Source of the DNA: Iningainema tapete BLCC-T55
GTDB lineage: Bacteria > Cyanobacteriota > Cyanobacteriia > Cyanobacteriales > Nostocaceae
DNA: 64,000 nucleotides
NCBI RefSeq assembly: GCF_014698965.1
Contig: NZ_JACXAE010000013.1
Location: 124,001-188,000, forward strand
Direction: 5' to 3'
Shown here: positions 15,527-23,100 of the stretch, piece by piece
Position numbering within the stretch: position 1 is the first letter of the stretch
How the letters are laid out: each line of letters starts with the position of its first letter
Notes under the pieces: model-generated
What the model was told of the DNA's origin: nothing
Database searches by the model: none
The model's input: only the letters and a program-made list of their open reading frames with translations
Program-made: the position numbers and the translations under genes

Positions 15527-16216
15527 ATGGTTAAAAGTATAGAAAAAGCTGGGAATGCAGTCTTAGATCCTATTAAAAAGAGGAATGATTTGGCACAAAG
15601 AAACGCAAAGCTCGTGCATAAAGTTGTGCATCAAATGAAAAACTCTTGTCGTGAGTCTCATGAGGATTTGTACCAAATTGGATTTATAGGACTTCTGAAA
15701 GCCGCTAATAGATACAATCCCAAAACAGGCAATGCTTTCAGTTCCTTCGCTATCCCATATATTCGCGGGGAAATTCAACATTATTTACGAGATCAATGGC
15801 AAAGCGTAAAAATCCCCAGATCGGCTTTAGAGCTGAGAGCCAAAGTCAAGAGAATTAAGAAGTCTCTTGACTCTTTGGGGCGAAATATTGATGAATTGCA
15901 AATTGCACTAGGACTAGGGATGGAGGAAAGCCAATGGCGGCTTTTGGATAATATTAATAGCAACGTAACAACTAGTCTGGATGAACTAGTTTACGAGTTA
16001 AAAGCAGAAGAAGTAGAAAAAGCACCAGAAATAGAAGAACATTTAGATAAGCTTCCTTTTCAACAAAAAAATGCTATTTTAGAGAGATTTTTAATTGGAT
16101 TGAGCATTGAAGAAATTGCCAACCGTAACGGCGTAAGTACGCAGTTAATTAGAGCGCGTATAAACATAGGGCTAAGTAAAATTCGCAGAGAAATTAAGTC
16201 AAACTATTATGAATAA
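15527..16216 (+). CDS. Phage sigma-70 family factor
   Basis: A 229-residue sigma factor. Region 2 is clear: AKLVHKVVHQM, DLYQIGFIGLLKAANRYNPKTG, FSSFAIPYIRGEIQHYLRDQW (binding of -10 DNA and core enzyme), followed by region 3 (KIPRSALELRAKVKRIKKSLD) and region 4, where IEEIANRNGVSTQLIRARINIG forms the -35 helix-turn-helix. It has no region 1, like group-3 sigma factors (SigF/SigB type). A phage factor of this kind can redirect host RNA polymerase to late genes. It follows the terminase genes and overlaps the DUF3102-like gene by eight bases. Confidence 0.85.
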   Translation: MVKSIEKAGNAVLDPIKKRNDLAQRNAKLVHKVVHQMKNSCRESHEDLYQIGFIGLLKAANRYNPKTGNAFSSFAIPYIRGEIQHYLRDQWQSVKIPRSALELRAKVKRIKKSLDSLGRNIDELQIALGLGMEESQWRLLDNINSNVTTSLDELVYELKAEEVEKAPEIEEHLDKLPFQQKNAILERFLIGLSIEEIANRNGVSTQLIRARINIGLSKIRREIKSNYYE

Positions 16217-16931
16217 AGAAATATGTTTGCAATCGTTGGCAACTAAAATAAACGCGGCTGTAGGAAGAGCAGCAGGATTTTACGAGCAAGGTATTAGCAA
16301 TATCAAAAGTGCGCTACTTTGCGATAAAGAAGCAGGAGAACTGTTAATTGAAGCGAAAGTCTCCCTACCTCATGGAGAATTTATCTCCTGGATTGAGAGC
16401 AATTGCAGTTTCTCGCGATCGCACGCCCACCGATTGATGTCAATTGCCAAAAATTGGGAGAAGATCCTCCGCAATTGGGAAGCCAAATGTCCCACATGTG
16501 AGACATTTAACGAATCCCCTTTACCTTCACTTAGAGCAGCCCTGGCGCTAGCTGCTGCCGAACCCAAGCTTGAGAAAGAATCTGCAAGCCAACAAGAATA
16601 CAAGGTTTCAAACCCCAACCACCCTTGTTTCGGTGAAGTCGTGGAAGTTACTAAAGAGATGCACCAGGGCGATGTCCTAGTCTGCAAGACTCCAAGTGGC
16701 GACGAGTTTCCTTTTTTAAAGAAAGAGTTGATAGCCCCTGATGCACCAATAGAAGAGGTTTTGGACGTTGAAATCATTGAACCTGTAGCCGACAAATCCG
16801 ATAAATTACGGGAGACTATTGCACACGTAATCGAGTATCTTCCAGAACAAGTACTTCAAGCTCTTCTTTCTCAAGCTCTCTTGATTGGAAGAGAATATTT
16901 ACCAGAAGACATCGATTTCAAGGTGGCATGA
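16209..16931 (+). CDS. DUF3102-like protein
   Basis: The 240-residue protein has, in its first 90 residues, the pattern of DUF3102: KEAGELLIEAKVSLPHGEFI, then WIESNCSFSRSHAHRLMSIA. DUF3102 proteins are common in phages and plasmids and have a helical DNA-binding-like region; their role is not settled. The C-terminal half is acidic (IEEVLDVEIIEPVADKSD). It overlaps the sigma gene upstream and a tiny membrane-protein gene downstream, so all three are likely one transcript. Confidence 0.6.
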   Translation: MNKEICLQSLATKINAAVGRAAGFYEQGISNIKSALLCDKEAGELLIEAKVSLPHGEFISWIESNCSFSRSHAHRLMSIAKNWEKILRNWEAKCPTCETFNESPLPSLRAALALAAAEPKLEKESASQQEYKVSNPNHPCFGEVVEVTKEMHQGDVLVCKTPSGDEFPFLKKELIAPDAPIEEVLDVEIIEPVADKSDKLRETIAHVIEYLPEQVLQALLSQALLIGREYLPEDIDFKVA

Positions 16932-17029
16932 TGATTGATTTATTGATAGAAACTACTCACGTTTTGTCTCTTGTCAGCATCGGAATAATTTTAGGCATCC
17001 TATTAGTTTATGCCTACTATTATTCGTAG
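16928..17029 (+). CDS. Tiny membrane protein (33 residues)
   Basis: ATG 16928 overlaps the stop of the DUF3102-like gene (ATGA). The peptide opens MMIDLLIETTH and holds one hydrophobic segment (LSLVSIGIILGILLVYAYYY), which is most of its length. Position and overlap support translation. Function unknown; a small membrane regulator or holin-like peptide is possible. Confidence 0.5.
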   Translation: MMIDLLIETTHVLSLVSIGIILGILLVYAYYYS

Positions 17030-17081
17030 CGACACTGTGCGACAATACCTGTGTCGTTTGTTGTCGCTTGTTGTCGCCGCT

Positions 17082-17579
17082 ATGGACAAAGCCGCTGCTG
17101 CTAAGTTTTTGGGCGTCTCTCAACGCACTATAGAGAGGTATGTCAAAGACAAGAAAATTGGCGTGGTTTATGTTAACGGTACGCCAACCTATTCAGAAGA
17201 GGAATTGACTCGCTTTAAGGATGAATTACAAGCGCCAATTCATCAACCAAGTCTTGCGCCGACAATGAACGACATGGACTTGTCGCCGTTTGTCGCCCCT
17301 GCCCAAATCGATGAGGGACTTGAGTGCTTGAAGGCGATCGCGCATCATTATTATCTAGTTGGATTGCAATCCAAAATGGTATTGAGCCTGAGCGAAGCCG
17401 CTCTAATTTCGGGGATAAGTGAAAAGCTTTTAAGAACGCACATCAAAGCAGGAAGTTTGAAGGCGATAAGATTAGGTAAAGGTTGGAAATTGCGCCAAGT
17501 CGATCTACAAGATTTCGTGGATCAGCTATTTAACCAAGTACCCCTAATTGGTGCAAAACCGAACCATCCAACACGGTAG
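17082..17579 (+). CDS. Helix-turn-helix DNA-binding protein with two HTH units
   Basis: From ATG 17082 the protein has 165 residues. It has two excisionase/MerR-like HTH units: MDKAAAAKFLGVSQRTIERY at the start and SLSEAALISGISEKLLRTHI near the end, the latter followed by KAIRLGKGWKLRQVDLQDF, the wing of an HTH_17 unit. Two such units in one chain suggest binding of two sites. ATG 17010 would add 24 residues not resembling HTH. It may be an excisionase-like factor or repressor. Its C-terminus overlaps the leftward lysis-enzyme gene. TGTCG words cluster just before the start and inside the gene. Confidence 0.65.
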   Translation: MDKAAAAKFLGVSQRTIERYVKDKKIGVVYVNGTPTYSEEELTRFKDELQAPIHQPSLAPTMNDMDLSPFVAPAQIDEGLECLKAIAHHYYLVGLQSKMVLSLSEAALISGISEKLLRTHIKAGSLKAIRLGKGWKLRQVDLQDFVDQLFNQVPLIGAKPNHPTR

Positions 17580-18117
17580 TATCAAAGTATCTTCTACCTG
17601 AGTCCTGGCACAGCCGCATGAACTTGGCGTGGGATTGAGGATATCTCCCCACCAAGCAGCCAGCAGACCATTTCCCAACAGTTTCGGGTGCGTAACTGGT
17701 TGTGTGCTGATTGATACCGAACCAATTTCCTGTGTCAATGCGATCGCCTGTGCGGAACCCATCCTTGTTAAAATCGCGATGCACCTTGACATCACCGCAT
17801 TGTACGATCGCATACTGCCCCTTGTGATTGCCAAATGTCCACGCATCGAGATATTGCCCAAAAGCAATTCGTGCTGCACCGCCGGGATTCATTGGGAATT
17901 TGGTGTACCAAATTCCTGGCTCCGTAGTTGCCTGATTACAAAGCAGGATCTCACCATCATCGCGGATGACGCAACGCACATCGTTCCAGTAATCTATTTT
18001 GTCGTCATTGAGGGCGAAAGTATCGGGATCTACGCCTTCAATGTAGACAATGTTGTAGGCGCGAATTCGGAATTTTTCCGACTGTAAATATTCGAGAATT
18101 TTTAAGCCTGCGCTCAT
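17530..18117 (-). CDS. Predicted endolysin / peptidoglycan-active enzyme
   Basis: A 195-residue soluble protein without signal peptide. Near the end it reads NWFGINQHTTS then VGKWSAGCLVGRYPQSHAKFM, i.e. a His followed by an SxGC-type motif as in L,D-transpeptidase/YkuD-like and related cell-wall enzymes. In phages such proteins can serve as endolysins or cut peptidoglycan bridges. The N-terminus (KILEYLQSEKFRIRAYNIVY) has no known binding repeat. It is a stand-alone leftward gene between two rightward operons. A holin is not obvious next to it. The exact chemistry is uncertain. Confidence 0.55.
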   Translation of the reverse strand: MSAGLKILEYLQSEKFRIRAYNIVYIEGVDPDTFALNDDKIDYWNDVRCVIRDDGEILLCNQATTEPGIWYTKFPMNPGGAARIAFGQYLDAWTFGNHKGQYAIVQCGDVKVHRDFNKDGFRTGDRIDTGNWFGINQHTTSYAPETVGKWSAGCLVGRYPQSHAKFMRLCQDSGRRYFDTTVLDGSVLHQLGVLG

Positions 18118-18156
18118 TTTATTAACTTAATAAAGTTAATAGTTGAATTCCCGTGC

Positions 18157-18280
18157 TTGACGTTTTTAATTCTTAAGCTAAAATCGAAAAATGCTTGGGT
18201 GAGCAATTATAAAAACAAAATTTAAATTCAAAATGTGTTGACTTTTTGCCTTTATGACGCGCCTCCGCGTCTTTTTTTTT
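18157..18280 (+). ncRNA. Candidate leader/attenuator or small RNA with terminator
   Basis: TTGACG (18157-18162) and TAAAAT (18179-18184) are 16 bases apart. A perfect rho-independent terminator GACGCG-CCTC-CGCGTC with nine T (18256-18280) follows about 70 bases later, before the tail chaperone gene at 18324. The transcript would be about 90 nt: either a small RNA or a leader that attenuates the tail operon. A small hairpin TGCTT-GGGTG-AGCA lies early in it. Confidence 0.45.
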
Positions 18281-18323
18281 GGGACGGGAACAATGCGTTG
18301 CGATACTCTAACTAATAAACGCA

Positions 18324-18941
18324 ATGTTAAAACTTCCCTTTAAAACGTCTCCCAAAGAATTTGATAAAGTTGCTGTAGGTCATGAATCTATCGGTGAATT
18401 AGAATTACCAAAGTATGGTGACTTGAGTCCCAACGAGCGCATTTTTATTAAAGAAAATTCTGATAATATTCCCGACATTCGTAACAGCGCCGTGAAGATG
18501 GCACGGACTATTGCCACTAAATCTGGCAAGAAAATGCTGGATGTGTACAATGCTTTGACTATGGGTGATAGTGAATTCTTGGGAGACTATTTAGAGGAAT
18601 TTGTTTCATTCCAAGAATTACTAGAAGAGAATTCCAGACAGCGTAATTTGCTAATGGCGACGGCAATTATTAAGTTTCGCCTATGCGGTGATTGGGGGCT
18701 GGAAAATACCTTTGATGCCACTCAAATCCATCCACAATTGGTGGACGCCTTAGCTACTTTTGCTCGCAATGAAGAGGCGGGGTGGAAAGATGCAGAGCCG
18801 ACGACTGAAGATGATTTGGGAAACTCGACAATTCCCCAGGAGAACCAGACTGGGGAGAGATCTACTGGCGAATTAGGCGCTACTTCCCCCACGAGCAAAG
18901 GTTTCGCGCCAGTAGCTTCGGATATCAGCCAACCTGGTTAA
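18324..18941 (+). CDS. Tail assembly chaperone, short (gpG-like) form
   Basis: A 205-residue protein upstream of the tape measure, in the place of lambda gpG. It is helical and acidic with no motif beyond ISGELELPKYGDLSPNE-like conserved opening (GELELPKYGDLSPNERIFI), and ends with a low-complexity tail. Codon 165-167 lie on a GGGAAAC heptamer (18818-18824), the kind of slippery site used by lambda-like tail chaperones. Reading through gives the short form; a -1 slip gives the long form. Both forms bind and hold the tape measure during tail assembly. Confidence 0.7.
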   Translation: MLKLPFKTSPKEFDKVAVGHESIGELELPKYGDLSPNERIFIKENSDNIPDIRNSAVKMARTIATKSGKKMLDVYNALTMGDSEFLGDYLEEFVSFQELLEENSRQRNLLMATAIIKFRLCGDWGLENTFDATQIHPQLVDALATFARNEEAGWKDAEPTTEDDLGNSTIPQENQTGERSTGELGATSPTSKGFAPVASDISQPG

Positions 18942-19450
18942 TCCTCCAGGCACTACACTATGGGGCGAAGCTACACCGCGAGGAGCTGCACCTCCAGGAA
19001 CTAGGCATTGCCACCCTTACCAGCTGCTTTGTGAACGCCAATCGCGATCCAAAGAGTGAGGCAGCCAAGCCCTCAGATTTCTTTTACTTCGCCGTTGACA
19101 GCGACGATGTCCGCATCTCCAGTACCGCTGCGAATGCGTTCTTTGCTCTAGCCGATGCAGGCAAGCTGCCGGGATGGGTGGTGGCAGCAGCACCTGTTGA
19201 TCGACTTGCCAAATCCCGTGACAGCACTCCCGTTAATCCTACTGTGTGGATTGGTGAGGGGTTAGTACTGATCCAGCCAATGGCTGAGGATGGGATGGTG
19301 CAATTCCCGTTGGGATTTGTTGAGGTGAGTGGGGATGTCGCTGTAAATGGTGGGGTTGTGAAGGTTCCAGAGGTCGGAAGTGCGTGGCTGCTGGATGGGG
19401 AGTTCAGTTTTACCCCTACGGAAAACTTTCCAGGGGGTGGAGCAGGTTGA
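18324..19450 (+). CDS. Tail assembly chaperone, long (gpGT-like) -1 frameshift product
   Basis: The -1 frame is open from 18815 to the stop at 19450 and carries protein-like sequence directly after the GGGAAAC heptamer: DWGEIYWRIRRYFPHEQRF, then WLILQALHYGAKLHREE. A slip at 18818-18824 would fuse the first 167 residues of the short form to about 208 residues of this frame, giving about 375. The stop in the -1 frame at 18812-18814 lies six bases before the heptamer, which fits a programmed shift. A GTG at 19031 exists but would drop conserved-looking sequence. The last residues PTENFPGGGAG come from a palindromic repeat. Confidence 0.7.
18818..18824 (+). promoter_or_regulatory. Slippery heptamer GGGAAAC for -1 frameshifting
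   Basis: The zero frame reads TTG GGA AAC; the preceding G completes G GGA AAC, an X XXY YYZ heptamer. Lambda's tail chaperone site is GGGAAAG. It lies just after the last -1-frame stop. Confidence 0.75.
19414..19437. repeat. 24-bp palindromic repeat, copy 3
   Basis: Arms CCCTACGG and CCAGGGGG around AAAACTTT, in frame near the end of the chaperone extension (PTENFPGG). Confidence 0.8.
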
Positions 19451-19492
19451 AGTCAGATGCAACGATTTACCAACGATTTCCCAACGGCTTTA

Positions 19493-19930
19493 TCAATGCC
19501 AAAACCTCTCGCATTCTACTTCGCGCCGATCAATGCGTGCCTTGAATTCCTTGATGGTCTTCTCGGCGTTTTGGTAAGGAATCTCAATGATATTTGCTAG
19601 CGTTTGGTGGTAATTAATTGTTCTACTTAAACAGTAGTTGATCTGCTCGAATTCTTCAGCGGCAACGAAGCCTTTGGCTTCGACCGTCCTAATCGCCGTG
19701 CCTAGTCTTTGTTGCAAGCCCTGTGGAAAATTTTCCACAGGGTCATGAGTGTAGTACATTGTCATCCCGTCTGGTAAAACTTTTGCGGTGCGACAAGTTA
19801 TGTCATTGCCCAACGTCAACTCTTGCTCTCTGTACTTAAGCAGTGCTTGGAATTCGTCCTCAGCGCAAACAAACTGTGGACAAATCACTGTACCTCGTTT
19901 TGTTACGATACCAACTCGAAACTCTTGCAT
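19493..19930 (-). CDS. Hypothetical protein carrying a palindromic repeat
   Basis: I chose ATG 19930 (145 residues), with GGAGAGG in front; an open frame reaches 20110 but lies over the terminator and a degenerate repeat. The protein opens MQEFRVGIVTKRGTVICPQF and is alpha/beta-like; the second half is helical (FEQINYCLSRTINYHQTLA). Residues in the middle, DPVENFPQG, come from a perfect 24-bp palindrome. I do not recognise a family. It is a leftward gene placed between the chaperone and tape-measure genes, so it would oppose the late transcript. Confidence 0.5.
   Translation of the reverse strand: MQEFRVGIVTKRGTVICPQFVCAEDEFQALLKYREQELTLGNDITCRTAKVLPDGMTMYYTHDPVENFPQGLQQRLGTAIRTVEAKGFVAAEEFEQINYCLSRTINYHQTLANIIEIPYQNAEKTIKEFKARIDRREVECERFWH
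19719..19742. repeat. 24-bp palindromic repeat, copy 4 (perfect)
   Basis: Perfect palindrome with half site CCCTGTGGAAAA. It lies in frame inside a leftward gene and encodes PVENFPQG. Confidence 0.9.
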
Positions 19931-19967
19931 AAACACTACCTCTCCACCCTTAAAGCTTAACTTAGTA

Positions 19968-19994
19968 CCCCTGAATTGAAGATTTTCCGTAGGG
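19968..19994. repeat. Degenerate palindromic repeat, copy 12
   Basis: CCCCTG...GATTTTCCGTAGGG with three extra bases; a decayed member just upstream of the 19930 start. Confidence 0.45.
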
Positions 19995-20032
19995 TGTAGG
20001 CGATCGCATAAATATCCCACAAAACTGCTCAA

Positions 20033-20059
20033 ACCACCCAGCGAGTGGGTGGTTTTTTT
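20033..20059 (+). terminator. Rho-independent terminator before the tape measure
   Basis: Perfect 8-bp stem ACCACCCA/TGGGTGGT with a 5-base loop and seven T. It lies between the chaperone and tape-measure genes and shares its stem with the terminator at 31828. Confidence 0.85.
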
Positions 20060-20121
20060 GTTGGGAATTTTGACGCTAAGAGCGATCGCCACTCCCTTCA
20101 CCCCAAGCAAGCATTATTCCC

Positions 20122-23100
20122 ATGACATCAGTAGGCTCGGTATCAATTGAACTCAAACTAGATCGCTCCGGCTTTGACAAGGAATTTAGGGCGCTCTCTA
20201 GTGAGAAGTTCGAGCCTATACCCATCAAACTGGAACTCGATACCAAAGACTTCGAGAAGCAAATCAAGGGCTTGCAGGGCTTTTTAGAGCCATTAGTTGT
20301 TCCCATTGAATTCGATACCAAAGGTCTAGCCAAGCAATTCAAGCAACTCAAATTTGACTGTATTCCCATCTGTGTCTGCCCGGATTTAGAATGCTTTGAA
20401 CGCGAATTAAAAAATCTTGATGTAGAGGTTGAACTTAAGGTTAAATTCGATTCTCAGCAAGTAAGAAGCGCGGTTGCATCTGTCGCCGAGGAAATTAAAA
20501 CGCAAATCAACACCACTGTTGAAATTAAGCAAAGTGGTGGTGGTAACAGCGATTCAGCAGGAATTGAAAGCGCCTTCGCTAAAAGCTTAGATAACCTTTT
20601 CGAGAAACAGCAAAGTGCCAATCGTGGCGACCAGGCGAGTAAGAATTTCGTTGACTTCACTTTATCCCCCATCAAAGCAGTCAATTCTGCTTTGCAATCG
20701 GTTGTTACGGGTGCGTTCGAGAATATTGGGCGAAGCATTACAGGCTCGTTATCTAAATCGCTATCAGAAGGACTAGACAACCAGATCGGGCAAACCCTCT
20801 CTGACTTCGGCAAAGAGACGGGGAAGCTGCTGGGAGTATCGGGGAAGGAACTAGGGATTAAAGGTGGGGCAAACCAGCAAAAAAATCAACAGCAAAGCGT
20901 AGCCCCGAACGCCAATAGCGGTCTTGAGGACTTAAAGCAAAACTTTAAAACTATTAGCACAACAGCTAAAAACGTTTCGGATGTTTTGCAAACCTTTGGT
21001 GTCAACATTGGTGGTGCAGTTAATGCATTCAACAAGGCAGGCAACGCCGCGCTATCTCTAGCAGGCACTTTCTCGAAGCTGCAAGGCAGTGCGAGTGGCA
21101 GCACGGGGACAAATCCAGGAAAACCGAACGCCACAACCCAAGGCTTTCTCACTGGTGAGATTGCAGATTTAACCCCTCTGCAAGCCAAGGCACAAACCGA
21201 GCTTGCCACCAGAAAACTTAGCGCCCAACTCGCTCAACTCAAGCAGCTACCAAAGACTGAAGAGACGCGATCGCGCATCGCTGCACTTGTACGAGAGATT
21301 GCTGACATTGAGAAGAGAATGGTGATCGACATCGCCAATTCCGATCTTCCTACGGCGATTCATAGAAGCTTGGGGCAACTGAAAGCGGCTAACAGCGCTC
21401 TTATCAAACTGAAGAATGAAGCAGCGAGGCTGTCACTTGATGTCAACAAATTAACAGCCGAGCCATCAGCAAACGTTAATGCTCCAGATATCAGTCTAGC
21501 TAAAAGAAGAAGGCGCCCCAAAGATACCGCGAAAAAAACCAACAGTGCGGACGATCTGGAATTGCGGCAAGCTGAGAGCAATTTCCGTAAGATATTTACT
21601 GAAATCGCCCGCATGTCCGGCGTTCAATTGCAACGCGGACAAATACCCGGATTGCGTTTTGGGCAAATGCCGAACGGCGTTGCGGGGCTTTACGATCCAA
21701 GGCAAAACAACCTCAATTTAAGCCAAGATCTACGCAAGCGATTAGCTACTGGCACTTTATCTCGCGAAGACATAGATACCATTGCTCACGAGGCGAGACA
21801 CGCTTTACAGCTAGCTTTTGGCAGAATCAAGCAGGCAGACTTAACCAAAGGCATCAAAGCAGGAGTGCCACTCACTGCAGCGAAAGCCAGCTCTAAAGCC
21901 TTGGACATCGAAGCTTCGGTGCAAGAATACCGTGAGGCTTTCAAGCAGAAATTTGGCAAATATCCGCCGCAAAAATTAGTAGCTACAATTCGCAAATTAG
22001 AGACAGATGCTTACACCTTCGCAGAGCAAGCATCTAAAGAGATCAGCGACAATTTAGCATCCATTCTTCAATCACAAACTAGGCGTAGAAGATCCAGAAG
22101 AAAGCCTTTATCGACACAATTGCCAAACGAAGATGACATCCCTTTGGCAAAAATCAGTGCGAATCAAATCAGGCAAGCCATTGTCAACAACTCTGGTGTA
22201 GCAAAAGCAATTAGCAATCCCCAGAATCGGCAAGCTGTAACCAACGCGCTACAACAAATCAAAGTTCCCAACTTCTCTGGGATAATCACTGGTGCTAAAA
22301 ATGCCGTACAGCAAACTATTTCTAGCATCCAGTCTGGTTTAGCGACGGCAGTACAAAAAGCCCAGTCTGTTGCCAATCGACAGATTCAAATACCAACAGC
22401 TGGTATTCAGAATTTGCAAAGCCAGTTGTCAGCGTCGGTGCGAGGATCTGTTTCTGCAACGGCACAACAAGTACAGAAGGCGTTAAATGTCGGTGCCAGG
22501 GCTTCAGTGCCAAAGCAAGCGCAATCATCGCAACGAGCCTCCTTAAACCCCAATACTTCGCAGCAAGCAGCGGCTTACCAGTCCGGCGTACAAGGCAGCT
22601 TCTGGGAGCAACTTTTCAGGAAGCTGGAAGCACGATTTTATCGCTCGCAAATGATGCAGAGCATTCCTTCCAGTCAAAGGCGATCGCTTGTTTCAGAAGC
22701 TTCGGGATTCTTATTTTCCGGTGCGGCACTGGCAGCCCCAGGAGCTACATTCGGAGCATTACTCGCACCACTCGCCCCAGCGATCGCACCCCTTGCCGTC
22801 ACTTTTGGGATGTTACATAATGCGCTACAACCCCTCATCCAAACAATAGTTGAAGCACTGCGGAAACTGGAGCCAGCACAGAAGCGGCTAGAGTTCACCG
22901 CAGGTAGCAAAGAAGGAGGCAAGAGAGAACTTGCATTCGCCACGGGTATAAGCTCTGACCTGAATACGCCGCTGCTCGCTTCGTTGGAAGGCTATTCTAA
23001 GCTATCTGCTGCAGCCAAAGGAACGCGATTAGAAGGCGCAAAGACGCGGGAACTGTTTGAGGGGATTTCCACAGCTTCTAAAGCACTGCAGCTATCCCAG

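Noticed and set aside
19031-19450. Independent gene starting at GTG 19031
   Set aside because: The same frame carries protein-like sequence upstream to 18815 right after a GGGAAAC heptamer, so it is better read as the -1 extension of the chaperone.
19931-20110. Extension of the 19493 gene to 20110
   Set aside because: The extra 60 codons cover a rightward terminator and a decayed repeat; ATG 19930 has a good ribosome site.
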